A DNA stretch of 24,201 bases from Alphaproteobacteria bacterium UBA828. Lineage in GTDB: Bacteria; Pseudomonadota; Alphaproteobacteria; UBA828. Where the stretch lies: the NCBI GenBank assembly GCA_002296185.1, contig DBHM01000030.1, positions 1 to 24,201 on the forward strand, given 5' to 3'. The notes under the pieces were generated by a model. That model worked only from the letters and a program-made list of their open reading frames with translations, did no database searches and was not told where the DNA came from. Made by a program: the position numbers and the translations under genes. How positions within the stretch are numbered: the stretch's first letter is position 1; each line of letters begins with the position of its first letter. Below, piece after piece: positions 5,533 through 13,962 of the stretch.

Positions 5533-6564
5533 TCAAACCTCAAGCACAACTTTCCCAAAGAAATCTCTTGATGCCACTAACTTATGAGCTTCAGACATTT
5601 CTGAAAGAGGGAAATTTTTAGCAATTATCGGTTTAACTATACCATGAGCAACTAAGTTTAATGCCTTTTCATTATTAGCCTTTGGTGAAAAGTGATTACC
5701 AGATATAGTGATCTGCTTCCTGAATATTTCTATAATATCTAGCTCCACTTTTTCACCGGCATGCGCTCCACATGTAGCCAAACGTCCATTATAAGCTAAA
5801 GCCTCAATACTTTGTTGTAGAACTGTGCCACCAACCATTTCTATACACACATCAACGCCTTTATTATTCGTTATATCCATTATAGAATCTTTTATGTTGT
5901 CCTTGTTATAATTGATTCCGTAACGAGCGCCTAAGTCTTTTGCCAGGTCTAGTTTTTTATCTGATCCAGCAGTTGCAATTACTACCCCACCAGCATTTCT
6001 GACCATTTGAATAGTCGCAGTTCCGACACCTGATCCAGCAGCATTTACAAGAACAAATTCTCCCTGCCTTACCTTCGTATGAACAACAACTAATTCCCAT
6101 GCAGTTGCAACAACAACCTGGGTAGCAGCAGCATCTAAATATGAGAGGCCATCTGGGATACGAATAATATTTTGCTCAGATACCTTCACATACTCAGCAT
6201 AAGTGCCCCAGTGTGTAACACCAAGCTTATCGAAATGTTCGCAAATGTTATCATGACCACTTAAACAGCGATTACAACTCCCACAACACGTTGTTAGATA
6301 GGGCATAACATTCTCCCCCACCTTATAGCCTGTTACTGCAGAGCCTACAGCTGCTATCTTTCCGGCCCCCTCAACTCCAAGAACATGTGGCATATATGAA
6401 TCTAGATGCCCGGACACTCCCTCCCTAACATCTAAGTCGAAGTGATTTACCCCAACAGCTTTAATGTTGACTAAAACATCTCTTGGACCTAAATCTGGAG
6501 TATCTACATCCTCAAATTTTAATACCTCAGGACCTCCGTGCTCGTGCATCACTATTGCTTTCAT
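5533..6564 (-). CDS. Zinc-type medium-chain dehydrogenase/reductase (MDR family)
   Basis: An NAD(P)-dependent alcohol dehydrogenase or enone (quinone) reductase. The start at 6564 (MKAIVMHEHGGPEVLKF) is chosen because AAGGAG (6571-6576) lies 6 nt upstream; a frame opening at 6582 would begin before that site. From this start the protein has 343 residues. The GroES-like domain carries the structural zinc lobe C94, C97, C100, C108 (CGSCNRCLSGHDNIC). The usual catalytic-zinc cysteine of the GICHTD motif is replaced (VNHFDLDV), as in many MDR proteins that lack an active-site zinc. The Rossmann fold has AAGSGVG (175-181). Only the structural zinc is therefore likely, and an enoyl/quinone reductase activity is as plausible as alcohol dehydrogenase. 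The substrate is unknown. Confidence 0.88.
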   Translation of the reverse strand: MKAIVMHEHGGPEVLKFEDVDTPDLGPRDVLVNIKAVGVNHFDLDVREGVSGHLDSYMPHVLGVEGAGKIAAVGSAVTGYKVGENVMPYLTTCCGSCNRCLSGHDNICEHFDKLGVTHWGTYAEYVKVSEQNIIRIPDGLSYLDAAATQVVVATAWELVVVHTKVRQGEFVLVNAAGSGVGTATIQMVRNAGGVVIATAGSDKKLDLAKDLGARYGINYNKDNIKDSIMDITNNKGVDVCIEMVGGTVLQQSIEALAYNGRLATCGAHAGEKVELDIIEIFRKQITISGNHFSPKANNEKALNLVAHGIVKPIIAKNFPLSEMSEAHKLVASRDFFGKVVLEV

Positions 6565-6607
6565 AAAAAGCTCCTTTATCAAATATTATTTTTTTCTCAA
6601 CTTACCA

Positions 6608-7297
6608 CTATTCACCACCCCAGATCTTCTTTAGCTGATCAACAGAGAAATTTTTGTCCCTACATAGACTAATTATTCTGTCTTCTCGCTTAGCAATTTC
6701 TTCAGCGGTCTCAATTATTTCTGTCACAGCATTACTTGGGATAATAACAGCGCCATGAACATCTGCATGTATTAGGTCCCCTGAATTAACAACCATACCG
6801 TTTATATTGACTTCACAATCAAATTCCACCATATGAAACCAGATATGAGAAGGCGCTACTGAACCATACAAACACTGAAATTCATCTACCATCATTTCCA
6901 TATCCCTTACAGAACCATCTGTTATGAGACCCTCACAACCAAGAGCTTTATGCATGGCACTCATAACCTCACCAAAAATTGCACTTGATCTAGCCTGGAC
7001 ACCATCACCATCTTGAAAAACAGCTATGCGGGGAAAATTACTTTCTGCTACGTAATCAAAATATGATCCTTCAAAATGTTTTTGTTCAGTTTTAGATCGT
7101 GAGCTGGGTCTAACTCCACGAAAAACTGCGGTGCAGGCAAAGCCAACAATTGGGTTAAGATGCGGCCGACTGCACCTAAGATGAGAAGTAGTAAATCCAA
7201 AACCCCTTCTAAGAGGATCAATTATTTCCAACGCGTTACAAACTGTTGGGGTATCAAGTTGTTTGAGTTTTTTTAGTTCAACTTCACTAAGTATCAA
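6608..7297 (-). CDS. RraA / HMG-aldolase-like protein
   Basis: Belongs to the RraA superfamily, which includes 4-hydroxy-4-methyl-2-oxoglutarate (HMG/CHA) aldolases of aromatic catabolism and the RNase E regulator RraA. Seen here: DTPTVCNALE (15-24), the signature LITDGSVRD (124-132) with D127, R131 and D132 for metal and pyruvate binding, and GDLIHADVHGAVIIP (173-187). The D/R/D residues are kept, so aldolase or oxaloacetate-decarboxylase activity is possible. The 229-residue length is longer than E. coli RraA (about 160) and closer to the enzyme-like members. The start is a TTG at 7295-7297 with AAAGG 8 nt upstream; the first methionine in frame is far inside the protein. It is probably first in an operon with the MDR and PhyH genes, which would suit breakdown of an oxygenated or branched acid. 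Confidence 0.82.
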   Translation of the reverse strand: MILSEVELKKLKQLDTPTVCNALEIIDPLRRGFGFTTSHLRCSRPHLNPIVGFACTAVFRGVRPSSRSKTEQKHFEGSYFDYVAESNFPRIAVFQDGDGVQARSSAIFGEVMSAMHKALGCEGLITDGSVRDMEMMVDEFQCLYGSVAPSHIWFHMVEFDCEVNINGMVVNSGDLIHADVHGAVIIPSNAVTEIIETAEEIAKREDRIISLCRDKNFSVDQLKKIWGGE

Positions 7298-7558
7298 ATT
7301 ATTTACCTTTAAATTAGAATGTATAAAATTAGAGCTCTTTTAAATAAACTATAATATTCAACTTATTGGCTATATAACCCTGTAGAAAAAACTATTTAAA
7401 CCCATATTTAGTATGTAATACTGTAACACTTGATTACATCTTATTGGCCATGAGAGAGTCTATAATAATAAAATAAAGACTTATGATGAGATTAACAAAT
7501 TAAATCTTTCTGAATTTTTCCATTTTAAGTATGTAAAAAAAGAGGAGCTTGTAATTAA
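7298..7558. promoter_or_regulatory. Divergent intergenic region with probable promoter for the class III ADH
   Basis: 261 bp separate the minus-strand rraA-like gene from the plus-strand dehydrogenase. A TATAAT at 7461-7466 could be a -10 box for the dehydrogenase, with TCTTAT 16 nt upstream as a poor -35 box. AGTATGTAA occurs twice (near 7410 and 7529). The ribosome site is AGAGGAG at 7541-7547. No gene is visible here. Confidence 0.35.
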
Positions 7559-8668
7559 ATGGAAGTTGAAGCAGCTGTTGCACACAAATCAGGTGAACCT
7601 CTTAGTATTGAAAAAGTCAACTTAGAAGGACCTCGAAAAGGAGAAGTGCTTGTCGAAATGAAGGCAACAGGTATTTGTCATACTGATGCTTTCACTTTAT
7701 CAGGTGAAGACCCCGAAGGAATTTTCCCAGCAATACTTGGACATGAAGGTGCAGGCATAGCTGTGGAAGTGGGTCCTGATGTAAAATCCATAAAACCCGG
7801 GCAACATGTAATACCACTTTATGTTCCAGAATGTAGGCAATGTAGCTATTGCACCAGCGGTAGAACTAATCTTTGCCAAGCAGTACGTGAAACACAAGGG
7901 AAGGGCTTAATGCCGGACGGTTCAAGTCGTTTCTCTATAGGTAAACAAAAAATTTATCACTATATGGGCACATCAACATTTTCCTCATACTGTGTTGTCC
8001 CTGAGATTGCATTAGCAACCGTAAGAGAAGATGCGCCTTTTGACAAAATTTGTTACATAGGCTGCGGAGTAACTACAGGTGTAGGAGCAGTGATCAATAC
8101 AGCTAAGGTATGGCCTGGGGCCAACGTTATAGTATTTGGCTTGGGAGGCATAGGCTTGAATGTAATTCAAGGTGCACGCTTAGCAGGAGCCAACCAAATC
8201 ATTGGAGTAGATATTAATGATAAGAGAAAAACTCTTGCCACTAAATTTGGTATGACAGAATTTGTTAACCCAAAAGATGCAGGGAATGAATTAGTCCCTC
8301 ACCTTGTAAATCTTACTAATGGTGGCGCAGATTTTAGCTTTGAATGCATAGGTAATGTAGAAACTATGCGGCAAGCACTAGAATGTTGCCATAAAGGTTG
8401 GGGAGAAAGCATAATTATTGGCGTAGCAGGTGCGGGAGCAGAAATCTCCACTAGACCATTCCAACTTGTTACAGGAAGAGTCTGGAAAGGAACAGCTTTT
8501 GGTGGAGCAAAAGGTCGTACTGATGTCCCAAAGATTGTAGATTGGTATATGGATGGTAAAATCGAAATAGACCCCATGATTACACATACACTAACTCTTA
8601 AAGATATAAACAAAGGATTTGATCTAATGCATCAGGGTGAATCAATTAGAAGTGTAGTAGTGTTTTAA
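7559..8668 (+). CDS. frmA: S-(hydroxymethyl)glutathione dehydrogenase / class III alcohol dehydrogenase
   Basis: Oxidises S-hydroxymethylglutathione, formed spontaneously from formaldehyde and glutathione, to S-formylglutathione with NAD. Visible residues: catalytic zinc C40 (TGICHTD), H62 and E63 (LGHEGAG), and C170-region GCGVTTGVGAV; structural zinc C92, C95, C98, C106 (CRQCSYCTSGRTNLC). The Rossmann motif is FGLGGIG. The class III signature segments GKGLMPDGSSRFS and KGWGESIIIGVA are present. At 369 residues the length is exactly that expected. AGGAG (7543-7547) lies 11 nt before the start. The S-formylglutathione hydrolase that completes the pathway is not in this window. The E1-type gene follows after 133 bp in the same direction. 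The source of formaldehyde is unknown; demethylation of methylated compounds is a common one. Confidence 0.93.
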   Translation: MEVEAAVAHKSGEPLSIEKVNLEGPRKGEVLVEMKATGICHTDAFTLSGEDPEGIFPAILGHEGAGIAVEVGPDVKSIKPGQHVIPLYVPECRQCSYCTSGRTNLCQAVRETQGKGLMPDGSSRFSIGKQKIYHYMGTSTFSSYCVVPEIALATVREDAPFDKICYIGCGVTTGVGAVINTAKVWPGANVIVFGLGGIGLNVIQGARLAGANQIIGVDINDKRKTLATKFGMTEFVNPKDAGNELVPHLVNLTNGGADFSFECIGNVETMRQALECCHKGWGESIIIGVAGAGAEISTRPFQLVTGRVWKGTAFGGAKGRTDVPKIVDWYMDGKIEIDPMITHTLTLKDINKGFDLMHQGESIRSVVVF

Positions 8669-8801
8669 ATAATGTATAATTAGGACAAATCTCTGATAAA
8701 TATAGAGATCTTAGTTCCTGACAAAATTAAAAAAATAAGATAGATTCTATGTAATATACAAAGTAACCAGCGCTTCCTTATTATTATCTGGATGAAACAT
8801 A

Positions 8802-11186
8802 ATGGCAAATAAAGCCCCACAAAAAAAAGCCAGATCAGACAAGAAGATTACAGCAGAGGAACTTGATTACTTAAAAGCACTTGAAAAGAAAGTTCTTTGG
8901 TTATCTTCGTGGATGATTCACAACGCTAATAATCTAAGAGAAAATCGTGATGGGTTAAAAGTTGGCGGCCATCAGGCAAGTTGCGCGTCTGTAGTCACTC
9001 TAATGACAGCCTTATATTTTAATGTACTTCGGCCAAACGATCGAGTTGCTGTTAAACCTCATGCTAGTCCAGTCTTTCACGCAATAAAATATATCTTTGA
9101 TAAACAAGAAAGATTAAAACTTGAGAATTTTAGATCTCTAGGGGGTGCTCAATCATATCCTTCTCGGACGAAAGATACTGGTGGCGTTGATTTTTCAACT
9201 GGATCAGTGGGCCTTGGAGTTGGCACAACACTTTTTGCTTCACTAGTGCAGGATTATATTCACCTACGTAAACTTGCACCAAAAGATCAAGACCCTGGCC
9301 GTATGATTGCTATTATGGGAGATGCTGAACTCGATGAGGGTAATGTATTTGAGGCTCTTTTGGAAGGATGGAAACACGAAAGCAGAAACCTCTGGTGGAT
9401 TATTGATTATAACAGACAAAGCTTAGATCGAGTAGTTTCAGATAAATTATTTCAAAAAATAAAAGATTTCTTTCAAGCCGTAGGATGGAATGTAGTTATA
9501 CTTAAGTATGGCAAGTTACTCGAAAAAGCCTTTAAAAAACCCGGAGGTGAAGAGCTTAGAGTCTGGATTGATGAGTGCCCAAATGAACTCTATTCCGCCC
9601 TAACCTTCAAGGGTGGAGCAGCTTTCAGAGAACGGCTTACTCTTGAATTATCGAGCGTTCCAGGTATTAAAAAATTGCTCGACGACCATAATGATGAAGA
9701 GCTACATAAATTGATGACCAACTTAGCTGGTCACGATATGGAAGCAGTTCTGGAAGGATTTGAAAATATTGATGATCAACTCCCGCATTGCTTTATTGTT
9801 TATACAGTTAAAGGTTTTGGCCTCCCCTTTGCGGGACATAAAGATAATCATGCTGGACTGATGAACTCAAGCCAGATGGAAGACTTTAAATCAGGAATGC
9901 ATATAAAAGACGGATACGAATGGGAAAAGTTTTCTGGATTAGATGTTGATGAACAAGAGCTACGAAAGTTTATAGAAAAAGCCCCCATTAACCAATCAGA
10001 ATCAACTTCACACACTTCTAATGAAATAGAAATACCCACCCAACTTCCACTTACCATTAGTAAAACAATGTCAACACAAGAGGCATTTGGTAAAATCCTA
10101 AATGAACTAGGAAAAGGCGAGAGCCAACTTGCAAATCACATAGTAACAACATCTCCTGACGTAACGGTATCCACGAATCTTGGTGGATGGGTTAACCAAA
10201 GAGGCATCTTCAACCGCGCAGACAGGGAAGATGTTTACCACTCTGAGAAAGTTGTTTCGATGCAAAAATGGGCCTTAAGTAAAGCAGGCCAACATATTGA
10301 ACTGGGTATCGCGGAAAATAATTTATTCCTTCTTTTAGCAGCTCTTGGTCTTTCAGAGCCAGTATTTGGGACACGGCTCTTTCCTATAGGAACTGTATAT
10401 GATCCTTTCATTGCACGTGGACTAGATTCACTCAATTACGCCTGCTATCAGGATGCAAGATTTTTACTAGTAGGCACTCCGTCTGGGATTACTCTCGCCC
10501 CTGAAGGAGGTGCCCATCAATCTATATCCACCCCGCTTATCGGTCTTGGGCAACCAGGTCTAACTAGTTTTGAGCCCGCCTATGCTGATGAGGTAAGTGA
10601 AATAATGCGTTGGGGCTTTGATCATATGCAGAAAACTAATGGTGGATCGGTCTATATGAGACTTAGCACCAGAAATATTACACAACCCGAGCGTAATATA
10701 GATAAAGCATTATCATCTAACATCCTCAGTGGTGCTTACTGGCTAGTCCCACCTGAGAAAGATGCTGAAATTGCCATAATAGTCTCGGGAGCGGTAACTC
10801 CGGAAGCTAAACTGGCACATGAAACACTGAGTGAAGATTTAAATGGCCTAGGACTTTTAGTTGTTTCATCTGTCGACAGACTTTTTAATAATTGGGTTGA
10901 CACACAAAAAAAACAAAGATCAGGACAGCCTGAATCCTTATCTCACATTGCAATGTTATTAGAGCCACTTTCGTCTAAAGCAAGTTTAGTTACAGTTTGC
11001 GATGGACATCCAGCATCATTATCATGGATTGGATCTGTTCTTGGGCATAGACCATACCCATTAGGAGTAACAGAATTCGGAGAGTCAGGAGATATAGTTG
11101 ATCTATATTCAAAATACGGTCTTGATTCTGAATCAATTATCAAAACAGTGGCCCATGCTTGTATAGAGAAAGTTAAACAGAGGTGA
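8802..11186 (+). CDS. Homodimeric pyruvate dehydrogenase E1 (AceE-type), TPP-dependent
   Basis: A thiamin-diphosphate enzyme of the transketolase-like fold, closest to AceE-type E1, which decarboxylates pyruvate and hands the acetyl unit to lipoyl-E2. The TPP/Mg motif is GDAELDEG (173-180) with the closing N204 (IIDYNRQSLDR). Earlier AceE-like blocks are DGLKVGGHQASCAS (50-63) and KPHASPVFHAIKYI (85-98). The central pyrimidine-binding domain has GIAENN followed by LLAALGLS. At 794 residues it is shorter than E. coli AceE (887). No E2 or E3 gene is adjacent; an AOR gene follows after 67 bp. It may belong to a complex encoded elsewhere, or act on another 2-oxoacid, or decarboxylate without oxidation. 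Because of this doubt I give no gene symbol. Confidence 0.8.
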   Translation: MANKAPQKKARSDKKITAEELDYLKALEKKVLWLSSWMIHNANNLRENRDGLKVGGHQASCASVVTLMTALYFNVLRPNDRVAVKPHASPVFHAIKYIFDKQERLKLENFRSLGGAQSYPSRTKDTGGVDFSTGSVGLGVGTTLFASLVQDYIHLRKLAPKDQDPGRMIAIMGDAELDEGNVFEALLEGWKHESRNLWWIIDYNRQSLDRVVSDKLFQKIKDFFQAVGWNVVILKYGKLLEKAFKKPGGEELRVWIDECPNELYSALTFKGGAAFRERLTLELSSVPGIKKLLDDHNDEELHKLMTNLAGHDMEAVLEGFENIDDQLPHCFIVYTVKGFGLPFAGHKDNHAGLMNSSQMEDFKSGMHIKDGYEWEKFSGLDVDEQELRKFIEKAPINQSESTSHTSNEIEIPTQLPLTISKTMSTQEAFGKILNELGKGESQLANHIVTTSPDVTVSTNLGGWVNQRGIFNRADREDVYHSEKVVSMQKWALSKAGQHIELGIAENNLFLLLAALGLSEPVFGTRLFPIGTVYDPFIARGLDSLNYACYQDARFLLVGTPSGITLAPEGGAHQSISTPLIGLGQPGLTSFEPAYADEVSEIMRWGFDHMQKTNGGSVYMRLSTRNITQPERNIDKALSSNILSGAYWLVPPEKDAEIAIIVSGAVTPEAKLAHETLSEDLNGLGLLVVSSVDRLFNNWVDTQKKQRSGQPESLSHIAMLLEPLSSKASLVTVCDGHPASLSWIGSVLGHRPYPLGVTEFGESGDIVDLYSKYGLDSESIIKTVAHACIEKVKQR

Positions 11187-11253
11187 ATTAATTAGAATTG
11201 TTTTGAAAAATACAATGTAACAAAATTCTTAGCCAATATGGGGGGGTATAGCT

Positions 11254-13146
11254 ATGAAAGGTGGATACGCAGGTAAACTATTAAGGGTAAACTTAACTAA
11301 AGGTAAATTTGAGAATTCTGAATTACCTAATGAAGATATTCTTAGAAAATATATAGGCGGCATAGGGCTTGGCATGCGTCTGCTTATAGACGAATCTCCA
11401 GAAGGAGTAAAAGCCACTGATCCTGAAGCCCCTCTTTTACTCATGACAGGGCCGCTAACAGGAACTTCCGCTCCAAGCTCATCAAACCTAGCTGTAGTAT
11501 CTTTTAATTTCAATACACCCTATGCCGTTGCCACAGGTCATACTCATGGATACTGGGCAGCCTACCTTAAACATGCAGGATATGACGGGATAGTCATAAC
11601 AGGAAAAGCTGAAAAACCTGTCTATTTATGGGTTGATGATGACAAAGTAGAAATTCGTGATGCAACTAAGGTTTGGGGACAAGACACAAGGGAGACAGAG
11701 CGACTAATTAAGAGAGAGTTAGGTGATGAAGAAAAAATATCTGTTGCCTGCATTGGCCCAGCTGGTGAGGCAATGTTGCCTGGTGCATCAATAAAAAATG
11801 ACCGTAACCATGGAGCATCTAAGGGTAGCGTAGGTGCCGTTATGGGATCTAAAAACCTTAAGGCTGTTGCTGTGAGAGGAAGCGGAATAGTAGAACTAAA
11901 CCAGGCATTAGAGTTTGGCGAACTTACTCAAAATTGGGACAAGGCAATATGGGCTGAGAGAAAACCGGGTGAAGGCGCTCCAGCTGTGGGAACTATATTA
12001 GCAAAGGGTGGGATTACTCGTGCGTATAGTTACGTGGGTGAAAGCCATATGTTAGCTGGTAAAAACTTATCTGACCCTCTTTGGGGAGAAGACTTTTCAA
12101 AACGATTTGTAAAAGCAGCCGAAGATTTTACTATTATCCCAAAGGAATCATATAATTGCAGCATCTCGTGCGCCTATGACTGTAAAATTAATAGCGGTAA
12201 ATTTGCTGGGTTTACAGCAAGTATGTGTGGAGGGGGAGAAAACATGGAGGGGGCAGCTGGAATGGTCGGAATAGACGACCCCAGTGAGGCCCTTGCATTA
12301 ACTGACTACTTTGACGGTATGGGGATTGACTCATCTGTCGGGGGGGCCCTAATGGGAATGGCGTTTGAGCTTTACGAAAGAGGTATTCTTTCAAAAGAGG
12401 ATACAGGCGGACTGGAATTAAATTGGGGCAACTATGAAGCCGCAGTTGAGTTGCTTGATCAAATGTGTACGGGGGAAGGCTTCGGTGGAGAGGTTCTAGC
12501 AAAAGGATTAAAAGAAGCAGCAAAACTTTTAGGTAAAGAAGCTGAAGCTTGCGTGCTTCATATTAGAGGTGGAGGAATCAACATGCATGATTGGCGCCCG
12601 GCATGGAGCGTGCTACTTGGTCAAATCGTTGCAGGCGCGGGTGTTTGCTGGCAAGGCCCCGGCGTAGACGCTTGGACTACAGATCCTGATCTTGGGTACA
12701 CAGAATTTGGTGAACCCATGGTTCCTGAAGGAAAAGCAGAAGCAGTAGCTAAAACACAAATGAAAAAACTTTGGGAAGATACACTGGGTGTTTGCTGGTT
12801 CGCTCTGTGGGGAGTCAAGGGGGGGCTCGACTATGCCTCTGAAGCTATAGCGCTTTCCACTGGATGGTCAGACTTTAACCGTGATGAAGCTATGTTAGTT
12901 GGTGAGAGAATGGTTAATTTACAAAGAGTAATAGCACTTAAAAGAGGGTTTAAGCCAGAAGATGAATTTGATATTTCTGACCGACTTCTTGAAGCGCCTA
13001 GCGTTGGCCGTGCAGCAGGTAAAAGTATCAAACCACATCTTCGTAATATGGTAACAGAATATTATGAGGAAATGGGTTGGCAAACTGATACAGGACGGCC
13101 AACTAAAGAAACTCTAAAAAAAGTAGGATTACAATTAGATTTGTAG
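11254..13146 (+). CDS. Aldehyde ferredoxin oxidoreductase (AOR) family, tungsten/molybdenum-pterin enzyme
   Basis: Oxidises aldehydes to acids, or the reverse, with a bis-pterin tungsten (or molybdenum) cofactor and one 4Fe-4S cluster. The N-terminal domain starts YAGKLLRVNLTKG and has GGIGLGMRLL and MTGPLTGTSAPSSS (64-77). Pterin contacts DxxGL(C/D) occur twice: D354-G357-I358-D359 and D509-G512-V513-C514. Cluster cysteines are C302, C306, C310 and C514. The spacing C-x3-C-x3-C differs from the C-x2-C-x3-C of Pyrococcus AOR. Length 630 is normal. No ferredoxin-like or flavin subunit, as found in multi-subunit AORs, is adjacent, so the electron acceptor is unknown. The next gene (Cys/His-rich, unknown) starts 37 bp later. 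The gene holds three runs of seven Gs including its leader. Confidence 0.9.
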   Translation: MKGGYAGKLLRVNLTKGKFENSELPNEDILRKYIGGIGLGMRLLIDESPEGVKATDPEAPLLLMTGPLTGTSAPSSSNLAVVSFNFNTPYAVATGHTHGYWAAYLKHAGYDGIVITGKAEKPVYLWVDDDKVEIRDATKVWGQDTRETERLIKRELGDEEKISVACIGPAGEAMLPGASIKNDRNHGASKGSVGAVMGSKNLKAVAVRGSGIVELNQALEFGELTQNWDKAIWAERKPGEGAPAVGTILAKGGITRAYSYVGESHMLAGKNLSDPLWGEDFSKRFVKAAEDFTIIPKESYNCSISCAYDCKINSGKFAGFTASMCGGGENMEGAAGMVGIDDPSEALALTDYFDGMGIDSSVGGALMGMAFELYERGILSKEDTGGLELNWGNYEAAVELLDQMCTGEGFGGEVLAKGLKEAAKLLGKEAEACVLHIRGGGINMHDWRPAWSVLLGQIVAGAGVCWQGPGVDAWTTDPDLGYTEFGEPMVPEGKAEAVAKTQMKKLWEDTLGVCWFALWGVKGGLDYASEAIALSTGWSDFNRDEAMLVGERMVNLQRVIALKRGFKPEDEFDISDRLLEAPSVGRAAGKSIKPHLRNMVTEYYEEMGWQTDTGRPTKETLKKVGLQLDL

Positions 13147-13183
13147 GTCTATAGTTATATCCCATTCAAAGTAGGACAAAAAC

Positions 13184-13927
13184 ATGCTGCAGTTAAGTGA
13201 TTTTCATGGACGACTATTAAGGACAGATAAATCCGAAACACTTGGTACACCAACACATGAATTAGCTGTAAAGGCAATTAAATCTGGTGAGACTGAACTA
13301 GCAGAAACCCTTATAAAAACCGGGCAAATTGAAACTAAATCTTTGCACGATTTGTTCTGCGATTGGGTTTGGGAACTACTCACACGAACTGCTGAACGAT
13401 GCGGAGAAACAGGTATGTATCAAATTCTTCGTTCTAGTCAAGAAACCTGGATGATGCGTCGTACTTGGAAAGTTTTTAGGAATTTGTCAGTAAAAAGACA
13501 AGTCGATTTAACAGCCGAAATGATGAGATCGCACAGATGTGGTCCTGGGCAAACAGGTGAGATCAAGATTAAAGAAGATAAAGAAAAATTTTCTATAGTC
13601 ATGGATCCCTGCGGTTCAGGAGGAAGAATGCGGAGAGGAGATGTAGAAGATGGCACTCCTTCAAGGCTTGGTGCGCCCTATAATTTTGGTGTTACAAAGG
13701 AAAAACACTACTGGTCTTGGGGAAAAAAGTCTGTTCCCTACTATTGTGTCCACTGCGCTGTAAATGAGATACTTCCTATTGAGTGGGGAGGTTACCCACT
13801 ATGGGTCACAGAATACAACGAAGACGCATCCAAACCATGCCAGTGGCTTTTTTATAAAGAACCAGAACTAATCCCTGAAATCTACTGGACAAGATTAGGA
13901 AAGAAAAAACCACAAAACTTTAAATAA
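13184..13927 (+). CDS. Cys/His-rich protein of unknown function, partner of the AOR gene
   Basis: A 247-residue soluble protein that I cannot assign to a family. ATG at 13184 has AGGA 7 nt upstream. The N-terminal half (about 1-115) looks helical (TETLIKTGQ, DWVWELLTRTAERCG, VDLTAEMMRS). The C-terminal half is rich in conserved-looking Cys, His, Trp and Gly: H117 and C119 (SHRCGPGQTG), C143 (MDPCGSGGRMRRGD), H175, C188, H190 and C191 (PYYCVHCAVNE), and C219 (KPCQWLFYK). This pattern suggests metal or cofactor binding. It follows the AOR after 37 bp and is probably co-transcribed. A role in AOR maturation, cofactor insertion or electron transfer is possible, but only context supports it. Confidence 0.75.
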   Translation: MLQLSDFHGRLLRTDKSETLGTPTHELAVKAIKSGETELAETLIKTGQIETKSLHDLFCDWVWELLTRTAERCGETGMYQILRSSQETWMMRRTWKVFRNLSVKRQVDLTAEMMRSHRCGPGQTGEIKIKEDKEKFSIVMDPCGSGGRMRRGDVEDGTPSRLGAPYNFGVTKEKHYWSWGKKSVPYYCVHCAVNEILPIEWGGYPLWVTEYNEDASKPCQWLFYKEPELIPEIYWTRLGKKKPQNFK

Positions 13928-13942
13928 ATATGTTCTGAAATG

Positions 13943-13957
13943 AGTCTATAACAGACT
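13943..13957. terminator. Short hairpin between convergent genes
   Basis: AGTCT (13943-13947) and AGACT (13953-13957) pair around ATAAC in the 35-bp gap between the unknown gene and the VOC gene. Five base pairs and no clear T-tract make it a weak candidate for a two-way terminator. Confidence 0.25.
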
Positions 13958-13962
13958 AATTT

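Noticed and set aside
8802..11186. Considered as an ordinary transketolase
   Set aside because: The blocks DGLKVGGHQASCAS and GDAELDEG followed by IIDYNRQSLDR match AceE-type E1 better, and the protein is longer than a transketolase (about 660).
12212..12523. Minus-strand open frame inside the AOR gene
   Set aside because: Leucine/proline-rich composition comes from reading G-rich glycine codons in reverse; the sense strand has clear AOR motifs.
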